This document shows positions 1 to 5,979 of a stretch of 8,495 bases of DNA, in pieces. Under the pieces are notes generated by a model. It saw only the letters and a program-made list of their open reading frames with translations, did not search any database and was not told the DNA's origin. This DNA is from Verrucomicrobiales bacterium. Lineage in GTDB: Bacteria; Verrucomicrobiota; Verrucomicrobiia; Verrucomicrobiales; DEV007. Made by a program: the position numbers and the translations under genes. How positions within the stretch are numbered: the stretch's first letter is position 1; each line of letters starts with the position of its first letter. The DNA lies in assembly GCA_022424805.1 (NCBI GenBank), contig JAKMGR010000429.1, positions 1-8,495 on the forward strand, in the 5' to 3' direction.

Positions 1-2
1 AC

Positions 3-224
3 GCAGGCTTCGACGATGCCAACGGCTACGGGCGCCCCGAAATCGCCTACGGTGCAAAAGGAAACGGCGATCCTATTTCCGGCGGCTGGTTTGCCTGGTG
101 GGAACAGCCGGAAGACGCAAAATCGAGACAGTCACGATTCACATCAAGCAGGGCCAAACGCAGCTCCACGTCGGGCAGCGTATTTTCCAGCAACATCCCC
201 GTGCCAACTCCAACGTCCAGATGA
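3..224 (+). other. Coding-like fragment of an unidentified protein, cut by the window edge and by a breakpoint near 118
   Basis: This plus-strand frame is open from the window edge to a TGA at 222-224. Its first 39 or so codons (3 to about 119) look like real protein: acidic and glycine-rich, with NGYGRPEIAYGAKG followed by a GGWFAWWEQPED stretch carrying three tryptophans, and mostly purine-first, pyrimidine-last codons. From about 120 the residues become a Ser/Arg-rich run that is only the antisense of the methyltransferase, so the genuine part probably ends there. I do not recognise the family and propose no function. The exact antisense frame is also open here and shows the same codon symmetry, so the strand is not certain. 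It could be a gene remnant joined to the methyltransferase by rearrangement, or an assembly chimera at a contig end. Confidence 0.35.
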
Positions 225-385
225 TTTGTCGAGATATGCTCTCGATACAGATCGAGCAACTCGTCGGTGGGACACTTCCAGATGTGGCAATTCGAAATGC
301 CATGGACAAATCTATCGTAGAAGGAAAGCGTTCGCCGTGTATATAAGGCATAGCCTTTTTCGGCGTCGCTGAGTTCAGCTTCCAT
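47..385 (-). pseudogene. Class I SAM-dependent methyltransferase, 5' part only (C-terminal half missing)
   Basis: The ATG is at 385 (minus strand). The N-terminus contains the family segment SFYDRFVHGISN (residues 21-32), then IWKCPTDELLDLY. The glycine-rich SAM-binding motif DVGVGTG is at residues 57-63, and the acidic residue that usually binds the ribose hydroxyls is D81 in LALLDVN. These mark a small Rossmann-type methyltransferase; its substrate is not known to me. Recognisable similarity ends at about residue 91 (CLDFAS, base 113). The frame then runs through unrelated Cys/Pro-rich residues to a TAG at 47-49. Relatives are about twice as long, so the rest of the Rossmann fold is absent. 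A simple frameshift does not explain this, because no minus-strand frame in 1-112 resembles the expected continuation. It diverges from the release-factor gene at 520. No clear Shine-Dalgarno sequence precedes the start. Confidence 0.6.
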
Positions 386-400
386 GGATAATGCGGCGCA

Positions 401-440
401 ACAGGGTATAGTCTGTCACTGAACAGGGTTGGGTCACTGA
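401..440. repeat. Imperfect tandem direct repeat in the divergent intergenic region
   Basis: Two adjacent units share the same two blocks in the same order. Unit 1 is ACAGGGT (401-407), a 7-nt spacer, then GTCACTGA (415-422). Unit 2 is ACAGGGT (423-429), a 3-nt spacer, then GTCACTGA (433-440). The units touch at 422/423. The repeat lies between the divergent methyltransferase fragment and the release-factor gene. It could be a pair of regulator binding sites or a small duplication; the sequence does not decide. Confidence 0.5.
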
Positions 441-450
441 GCCAACCCTG
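424..450. repeat. Perfect 9-bp inverted repeat (hairpin or operator)
   Basis: CAGGGTTGG (424-432) is the exact reverse complement of CCAACCCTG (442-450), separated by a 9-nt loop that contains a GTCACTGA block. The left arm is shared with the second tandem repeat unit. It has no T-tract directly after it on either strand, so it is not itself a standard terminator. A dyad of this size could also be an operator. Confidence 0.5.
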
Positions 451-479
451 CTTGCTCGATTCGAGCAAGTTGCTTTTCT
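451..479 (+). terminator. Terminator-like hairpin with T-rich tail
   Basis: CTTGCTC (451-457) pairs with GAGCAAG (463-469) around the loop GATTC, and the dyad can be counted as 9 bp around a single base. It is followed at once by the T-rich tail TTGCTTTTCT (470-479), the pattern of an intrinsic terminator in the plus direction. It directly abuts the 424-450 inverted repeat. It sits upstream of the 520 gene, so it would stop read-through from the left or act as an attenuator. It does not follow any intact plus-strand gene in this window. The interrupted T-tract lowers confidence. Confidence 0.5.
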
Positions 480-519
480 GTAGACCTTTCTGAAAGCACT
501 GGAAATTCCAAAATTAGGA

Positions 520-903
520 ATGGAAGACTCGTTACAACAACGCATGGCAAGAATACGAATCCTCGAAAAGGATCTGGAAGAACGCTTTGTGCTCGGCTCC
601 GGTAGCGGCGGGCAGAAAATCAACAAAACGGCGAACTGCGTTTACTTGAAGCATCTTCCCTCCGGCGTGGAGATCAATTGTCAGGATTCCCGTTCACGGG
701 AAAAAAACAGGGAGATCGCGCGACGTCGCCTCTGCGAGCACTTCGAACGAATCAATCTGCAACATCGCCAGCAGCGCGCCCGCCAACGCGCCCTGAAACG
801 CTATCGCAAGCGTAGCCCTTCAAAATCGACCAAGGCAAAGATCCGCAAGGATAAGCAGTTTCGCTCGGACAAGAAAAAGATGCGCGGGCGAGTGCGAGGC
901 TAA
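520..903 (+). CDS. Small GGQ-domain peptide chain release factor-like protein (probable ribosome rescue factor)
   Basis: The 127-residue protein consists of the catalytic class I release-factor domain alone. The signature GSGSGGQKINKT spans residues 26-37, with the GGQ (30-32) that triggers peptidyl-tRNA hydrolysis in this family. It is followed by CVYLKHLPSG and SRSREKNREIARRRL, as in MTRFR (C12orf65)-type proteins and bacterial release-factor-like relatives. The tRNA-mimicry and codon-recognition domains of RF1 and RF2 are absent, so a codon-independent role on stalled ribosomes is inferred. From about residue 80 the tail is very rich in Arg and Lys, comparable to the ArfB tail that enters the empty mRNA channel. 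The ATG at 520 has a weak upstream TTAGGA; an ATG at 544 (residue 9) is an alternative start. It appears to be a single gene, 96 nt before glgE. It resembles MTRFR more than ArfB, so I give no symbol. Confidence 0.85.
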   Translation: MEDSLQQRMARIRILEKDLEERFVLGSGSGGQKINKTANCVYLKHLPSGVEINCQDSRSREKNREIARRRLCEHFERINLQHRQQRARQRALKRYRKRSPSKSTKAKIRKDKQFRSDKKKMRGRVRG

Positions 904-999
904 GATCAGCCTATTCCAGCTTTTCTTATTCGACGCAAAATCTCACTTGGCGGAACCGTTGATAGCCCGATACTAGCGGCGAACCTGCCAATTCTCTCT

Positions 1000-2982
1000 A
1001 TGGGATCCACTGCATCTTCCGCCCTTTCCGCACGACCTGACTCCGTCTTCATCTCGAATCTTTCACCCGTCGTTCAATGTGGGCGTTACCCGACAAAACG
1101 CGTCATCGGCGAGTCGGTTGTGGTTGAGGCCGATATTTTCAAAGATGGGCACGACATTATTGTTGCCGTAGCCGGATGGCGAAAGGCGGGAAAGAGGAAG
1201 TGGCACGAAATCCCCATGCACCAACTCGAGAACGACCGCTGGTCTGTGAGTCTGGATTTTTCCGAAATCGGAAATTACGAGATCACCGTAACGGCCTGGG
1301 GCGACGACTTTCTGACATGGATTCACGATTACGAGCGGAGGCTGACTGGTGATCAGGAAGATTTCTCAACCGAAATCGAGGAAGGCCGAGTCATTCTCAA
1401 TCAAACTGCGATCCGAGCCACGACAGCAAAGGCGAGGGAAGATGCCGAAGTGATTGAAGAACTGACTTCCAAGCTGATGAAAACGGCATCAAGCGACGTA
1501 CCCGCTCTGATGGAAGATCCGGATGTACTCACACTTCTCGCCCGTTGGCCGGATCGCTCGATTGCCGCCACTTTCGCCGAGCCAATCCAGCTCGTCGTCG
1601 AGACCAAGCTCTCTTCCTTTTCTGCGTGGTATGAATTTTTCCCGCGTTCTGCGGAGGGAATTGAAGGCAAACATTCCACCCTCCGGGATTGCCTCCCTCG
1701 CATCGAGGATGCGAAAGAGATGGGATTCGACATCGTCTATTTTCCTCCCATCCATCCTATCGGAGTTTCTCATCGAAAAGGCAAAAACAACACCGTCACC
1801 TGCGAGTCTGACGATGTAGGCTCCCCGTGGGCAATCGGAGCGAAGGAAGGTGGCCACCGCGAAGTTCATCCCGATCTAGGAACAATCAGCGATTTAGCCT
1901 GGCTCGTCAGTGAGGCTCGCGATCGCGGCATCGAGGTCGCACTCGACTTCGCAATTCAGTGCTCCCCCGACCACCCCTATGTTAGCGAACATCCCGAGTG
2001 GTTTTTCCATCGCCCCGATGGCTCCATCAAATACGCGGAAAACCCTCCGAAAAAGTATCAGGATATCTACCCGATCAATTTCCATTGCGATGATTGGCAG
2101 GAGCTTTGGACTGAGCTCCGCGATATCGTTCTATTCTGGATGAAACAGGGCGTTCGCGTTTTCCGCGTCGACAATCCCCATACCAAGCCGGTCTCCTTCT
2201 GGGAGTGGCTCATTGCGGAGGTTCACGCGGTCGATCCCACCATCATCTTCCTGAGCGAAGCTTTCACGCGTCCGAAACTGATGCAAACTCTGGCCAAGGC
2301 TGGTTTCACCCAGAGCTATACCTACTTCACCTGGCGCCACACCAAGGAAGAGCTCACCGAGTATGTAACCGAGCTGACAAAAGGTCATATGCGGGATTAC
2401 TACCGAGCGAACTTCTGGCCGAATACGCCAGACATCCTTGACTATGACCTGCAGAACGCGCTGCCCTCGGCATTCAAAATGCGGGCCGCCCTCGCCGCGA
2501 CTCTCAGTTCATCTTGGGGAATCTATTCCGGATACGAGCTAATCGAAAATGCGCCCCTCCCTGGTCGCGAGGAATATCTCGACAGCGAAAAGTACCAGCT
2601 GAAAACACGCGATTGGAACGCTCCCGGCAATATCAAATCATTCCTCACCCGTCTGAATCAGGCCCGGAATCAATGCCCGGCCTTGCAGAGTTATGCGAAT
2701 ATTGAGTTCATCCCCGCGGATAACTGTAATATTCTTGCCTATAGAAAATGGTCAGATGACGGCAAAAACCACATCATCACAATCGTCAATCTAGACCCTC
2801 TCAATCGCCATGAATCCAATATCCATCTACCTTTGGAGGCGATGGGGCTCTCTCAATCCAAGTCGTTTTTTGTAGATGACGTCATCTACGAAGAAACTTA
2901 CGAATGGCGTGAATCCACCAACTTTGTCGCCCTTGACCCTAGAACGAAGCCGGTGCACATATTCCAAGTGAGAACTTCGTAG
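1000..2982 (+). CDS. glgE: Alpha-1,4-glucan:maltose-1-phosphate maltosyltransferase (GlgE)
   Basis: GlgE transfers maltosyl units from alpha-maltose-1-phosphate to the non-reducing ends of alpha-1,4-glucan, with phosphate release, in cytoplasmic storage-glucan synthesis. The 660 residues match the family length. The N-terminal beta domain (about 18-130) contains PVVQCGRYPTKR and ADIFKDGHD, and is followed by a helical insertion (about 130-200). The GH13 barrel begins near FSAWYEFFPRS (207-217) and carries PPIHPIG and RKGKNN, ALDFAIQCSPDHPYV, YAENPPKKYQDIYP and FRVDNPHTK with the nucleophile D391, then FLSEAF with the acid/base E420, and NFWPNTPD with D478. The all-beta C-terminal domain ends with LDPRTKPVHIFQV. 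ATG 1000 lies just ahead of the conserved start region, and no later Met would fit. No good Shine-Dalgarno sequence is visible. No maltokinase, trehalose synthase or glgB gene is adjacent. The CHASE2-like gene follows after 39 nt on the same strand. Confidence 0.95.
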   Translation: MGSTASSALSARPDSVFISNLSPVVQCGRYPTKRVIGESVVVEADIFKDGHDIIVAVAGWRKAGKRKWHEIPMHQLENDRWSVSLDFSEIGNYEITVTAWGDDFLTWIHDYERRLTGDQEDFSTEIEEGRVILNQTAIRATTAKAREDAEVIEELTSKLMKTASSDVPALMEDPDVLTLLARWPDRSIAATFAEPIQLVVETKLSSFSAWYEFFPRSAEGIEGKHSTLRDCLPRIEDAKEMGFDIVYFPPIHPIGVSHRKGKNNTVTCESDDVGSPWAIGAKEGGHREVHPDLGTISDLAWLVSEARDRGIEVALDFAIQCSPDHPYVSEHPEWFFHRPDGSIKYAENPPKKYQDIYPINFHCDDWQELWTELRDIVLFWMKQGVRVFRVDNPHTKPVSFWEWLIAEVHAVDPTIIFLSEAFTRPKLMQTLAKAGFTQSYTYFTWRHTKEELTEYVTELTKGHMRDYYRANFWPNTPDILDYDLQNALPSAFKMRAALAATLSSSWGIYSGYELIENAPLPGREEYLDSEKYQLKTRDWNAPGNIKSFLTRLNQARNQCPALQSYANIEFIPADNCNILAYRKWSDDGKNHIITIVNLDPLNRHESNIHLPLEAMGLSQSKSFFVDDVIYEETYEWRESTNFVALDPRTKPVHIFQVRTS

Positions 2983-3021
2983 TTCTTAACTTTTTCACGC
3001 TGGAACCCCCGACTTTTAGTC

Positions 3022-4425
3022 ATGCGACAACGTTTTGTCACTTTCGCCGTTCTCGGTCTTGTCCTCGCCTTATTGGCAGAATGGAATTTGAGATCCCGAG
3101 CTATTTCCCCTCTCGATAAACTGAACCAGTTCTGGTTGGAGTTTTGCGTCGGCAATAGCGGAAACAAGCTTTCGGATCCCGCCGTCACCGTGATCCGAAT
3201 CAATGATGATTACGAGCCTCTCAGCATCGGACCAGATTCCCCTTCTGCGGCCGATGGTAAGCTCTCCCGCCTCGATTTTGCCACCATCCTTGGATTCGTC
3301 GGCAAGTTGAATCCCAAGTCTGTGGCATTTCTACCAACTCCGAGTTTTGATGAGAGCCTAACACTGAATCAAACGGATATCGTTCCACTGAAAGATGCCG
3401 CGATGCAACTGCCTCGCTTGGTCGTAGCTTCGAGTGTCTCCGATGATGGAGAGCAGGCGAAAGAGACCTCTCCCCTCACCTACGAGACTCTTGAGGTCGA
3501 AGGAGAAGTCTCAACTCTCCTGCCATTCACCCGGACAATTCGTCGGCCTGATCCTCAAATTCTCGCCAACGGAGATCCCGCTTTCAAGGCAATCGAATCA
3601 GCTCGCAATCTTACGAGTGAGGAAGCTACGAAAATTCCGCTCGTAGGAAATTTTCGTGGCAAAGCGGTTGCTTCCATCGTGCTCTTGGCAGTCGCCAATC
3701 ACGCGGGTATCGCAGCCGATCAAATCAAGGTAAACCTCAAAGCCGCAAAGCCTCACATTCAACTCGGAGATGCGAAGCAGATTCCAATTGCTCTCGATGG
3801 CACCTTCACTCTGCCACGCCATGGCGGCATCACTCCCGGTATGAAAACGATGCGAGCCGGAGAAGATAGAGAGCCGGTCGAAGACTATCAGTTCGCAACG
3901 CTCCGAGTCGACGAAATCGCTTACACTGGAGAAAAAGAGGACGAGGTCGCCAAGCGCATCGTTGAGACCCTTCAAGGCAAGTTTGATTCGCTGCAGGACA
4001 ACCTCGTGCTGATTGGATTCGACCGTCTCGCTGACCGCCGCATTCCAAATGGAGCTGGACCACCACTTTCCGAAACTATGATGGTCGCCCACGCTGCCGC
4101 TACCATTCAAAGCGGAAGATTTATTGACTGGTGGCCAACTTGGCTTCGCTGGGTTGCGATTCTCATCATCGGCTTAATCGGGTTCATTCTACTTCGCTTT
4201 TCACGAGCAAAATTCATTCCCCTCTGGCTGCTCACGTTCCTCCTTTTCTTCGCAGCCTGCGTCGTCATTTTTCGATCCACCCTGACATGGACGCCACCCT
4301 TTTTCGCATTCGCCCTGTTCGGGCTCATGTTGCTGATTGGGGTGTTTGTTCCGGGTGGTAATCAAGCAGCAGCAAAACAAGCTACTGAAGAGCCTGAAGC
4401 ATCCGAATCCGAAACAGCTGAATAA
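3022..4425 (+). CDS. CHASE2-like extracytoplasmic sensor domain membrane protein without an output domain
   Basis: The 467-residue protein has an N-terminal membrane segment (about 5-20), a large hydrophilic region (about 21-370), three membrane helices (about 382-393, 398-417 and 424-442) and an acidic tail (AKQATEEPEASESETAE). The soluble part shows CHASE2 hallmarks. Near its start, SDPAVTVIRINDD (51-63) is followed by SRLDFATILGFVGKLNPKSVAF. Near its end, NLVLIGFDRLADRRIPNG is followed by PLSETMMVAHAAATIQSGRF just before the first C-terminal helix. CHASE2 sensors typically show one N-terminal helix, an outside domain and three C-terminal helices, and then a kinase, cyclase or GGDEF domain. 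Here the protein ends after the helices, so it may work through a partner or have a structural role. The ligand is unknown. It may be co-transcribed with glgE (39-nt gap). Family assignment is from motif and topology only. Confidence 0.7.
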   Translation: MRQRFVTFAVLGLVLALLAEWNLRSRAISPLDKLNQFWLEFCVGNSGNKLSDPAVTVIRINDDYEPLSIGPDSPSAADGKLSRLDFATILGFVGKLNPKSVAFLPTPSFDESLTLNQTDIVPLKDAAMQLPRLVVASSVSDDGEQAKETSPLTYETLEVEGEVSTLLPFTRTIRRPDPQILANGDPAFKAIESARNLTSEEATKIPLVGNFRGKAVASIVLLAVANHAGIAADQIKVNLKAAKPHIQLGDAKQIPIALDGTFTLPRHGGITPGMKTMRAGEDREPVEDYQFATLRVDEIAYTGEKEDEVAKRIVETLQGKFDSLQDNLVLIGFDRLADRRIPNGAGPPLSETMMVAHAAATIQSGRFIDWWPTWLRWVAILIIGLIGFILLRFSRAKFIPLWLLTFLLFFAACVVIFRSTLTWTPPFFAFALFGLMLLIGVFVPGGNQAAAKQATEEPEASESETAE

Positions 4426-4435
4426 AACTGGGCCG

Positions 4436-5974
4436 CTACTCCTCTTCCCCGAAGGGCTTCTCGTTTGCCAACTCTACCACAGCGGCGACTAAGCCGGAAA
4501 TGTCACTGGACTCGGCTTCGCGGTCGAGATCATAGCCATTCTCTTCCAAGGCAGCGGAAGTAACTGGTCCAATACTCGCAATCGCCGTCTCGTCGGGAAT
4601 CGACAACCCAAGATCGAGAAAGCCTTCCACAGTCGAAGCACTGGTAAAGGTGATAAAATCAGCGCCCTCTTCCTGAAAGCGTTTCACCGCTCCAGTGGGG
4701 TCCTCTGTCTCGGGAACAGTCTCGTAGGCAATCGACTCGTCAAGGATCGCCCCCATTCCATTCAGCTTCTTGGAAAGTTCATCTCGAGCACCCTTCGCTC
4801 GCGGCCAGAGAATCGTCATATTCTCGACCGAGCCGAATTCTTTTTCAAAAGCTCCTGGAATCTCATCGGCAACGTGAGTCTCCGGCATCAGGTCCGTCGC
4901 CATACGATACTCTCTCAACTTCGCAGCGGTGCCGGGACCGACTGCAGCGATCCGACATCCACCAATCGCGCGCGCATCTTCGCGAATTTGGTAAAAGGCT
5001 TCGAAGAAATATTCCACAGCATTGGGGCTCGTGAAAACAATCCAGTCATAGGTGTGAGCTTCCGCGACAGTTTCAGCAAACTCCCTCGCATCGTCACCAC
5101 TCGGGAGCTGAATTCGAATCGTCGGCATCTCCAGCACATCGGCACCGAGGTCACGGAGCATTCGGCTCATTTTGCTGGCTTGCTTACGTGTGCGAGTCAC
5201 CACAACCCGCTTACCCGCGAGAGGACGCTCTTCAAACCAATTCAGGTTTTCACGGCAATTGACTACCGTGCCAAAAACCGCGACAGCCGGGGCCTTGAAT
5301 TCCTCCCGCTCCGCAACTTCAGCGATCGTGGAAATCGTGCCTGTAATTGTCCGGTGCTGTCCCGTCGTTGCCCAACGGACGAGAGCTACAGGAAGGTCCG
5401 GATCAGCACCTGCTTCAATTAGCGAACTGGTGATGAGCGGCAATCGTTCTACTCCCATCAGCATCACTTTCGTTCCGGGAGCGTTTGCGATCTGATCGTA
5501 GTCGATTGATGAAGTATCTTTGTCAGGGCGCTCGTGACCGGTAAATATTGTAAGCTGCGAGCAGTGATCCCGATGCGTCACCGGAATGCCAGCGTAGGCA
5601 GGGCCAGCGATTGATGAGCTAATTCCTGGAACAAACTCAAACGGAACCCCTGACTCGCGAAGTTCTTCGGCCTCTTCGCCACCCCGACCAAACACAAGCG
5701 GGTCGCCTCCCTTAAGGCGCGTCACGATTTTTCCTTCCTTTGCTTTCTGAACGAGAAGCTCATTGATCCCACCCTGAGGAATCGCGTGGTCCTTTGACTT
5801 TTTCCCTGCATAGATCATTTCCGCACTTGGCTTCGCCCAGTGAAGAAACTCTGCATTGGAGAGGTAATCGTAGACAATCACATCGGCAATCTCGATGCAC
5901 TCCTTTCCGCGAAGTGTCATCAATCCTGGATCTCCGGGCCCAGCCCCGACGAGGTAACAAATTCCTTTGCTCAT
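4436..5974 (-). CDS. cobA-hemD: Fused uroporphyrinogen-III C-methyltransferase / uroporphyrinogen-III synthase (CobA-HemD)
   Basis: One 512-residue chain carries two consecutive tetrapyrrole enzymes. Residues 1-245 are a SAM-dependent uroporphyrinogen-III methyltransferase (SUMT). Its landmarks are VGAGPGDPGLMTLRG (9-23), RLKGGDPLVFGRGGEEAEEL (86-105), VPGISSSIAGPAYAGIPVTHR (split here at about 115-135) and TGHERPDKD. This half makes precorrin-2, the entry to sirohaem and cobalamin. From about 251 (PLAGKRVVVTRTRKQ) to the end is a HemD-type uroporphyrinogen-III synthase, which cyclises hydroxymethylbilane. Its landmarks are DWIVFTSPNAVEYFF, RIAAVGPGTAAKL, FITFTSASTVEGFL and IASIGPVTSAALEENG. 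The fusion therefore makes uroporphyrinogen III and can methylate it. It begins 5 nt after the hemC stop with no strong Shine-Dalgarno sequence, which suggests translational coupling. It is the last gene of the haem operon and converges on the CHASE2-like gene. Cytoplasmic. Such fusions are known in several phyla. Confidence 0.93.
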   Translation of the reverse strand: MSKGICYLVGAGPGDPGLMTLRGKECIEIADVIVYDYLSNAEFLHWAKPSAEMIYAGKKSKDHAIPQGGINELLVQKAKEGKIVTRLKGGDPLVFGRGGEEAEELRESGVPFEFVPGISSSIAGPAYAGIPVTHRDHCSQLTIFTGHERPDKDTSSIDYDQIANAPGTKVMLMGVERLPLITSSLIEAGADPDLPVALVRWATTGQHRTITGTISTIAEVAEREEFKAPAVAVFGTVVNCRENLNWFEERPLAGKRVVVTRTRKQASKMSRMLRDLGADVLEMPTIRIQLPSGDDAREFAETVAEAHTYDWIVFTSPNAVEYFFEAFYQIREDARAIGGCRIAAVGPGTAAKLREYRMATDLMPETHVADEIPGAFEKEFGSVENMTILWPRAKGARDELSKKLNGMGAILDESIAYETVPETEDPTGAVKRFQEEGADFITFTSASTVEGFLDLGLSIPDETAIASIGPVTSAALEENGYDLDREAESSDISGLVAAVVELANEKPFGEEE

Positions 5975-5979
5975 AAAAA

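Noticed and set aside
16..372. A 118-codon open frame on the plus strand across the left edge
   Set aside because: It is a Pro/Arg/Ser-rich translation that runs antisense to the recognisable methyltransferase, with no family features. It is a shadow frame.
500..510. Short palindrome TGGAA-A-TTCCA just before the release-factor-like gene
   Set aside because: At 5 bp per arm it is too short to separate from chance, although it lies near the presumed ribosome-binding site.
959..999. Possible promoter with TTGATA (959-964) upstream of glgE
   Set aside because: No acceptable -10 hexamer sits about 17 nt downstream, so the -35-like match alone is not enough.
3598..4110. A 170-codon minus-strand frame inside the CHASE2-like gene
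   Set aside because: The sense frame carries the membrane helices and CHASE2 motifs. The antisense frame is only a by-product of the codon pattern.
4450..4470. Small hairpin around CCC-TTCG-GGG (minus strand) near the end of cobA-hemD
   Set aside because: Only about 3 bp pair, it lies inside the coding sequence, and no T-tract follows directly, so it is not a credible terminator.
4874..5422. A 182-codon plus-strand frame inside cobA-hemD
   Set aside because: It lies antisense to well-conserved HemD and SUMT sequence, and its residues (Arg/Ser/Thr-rich) look like no protein family.
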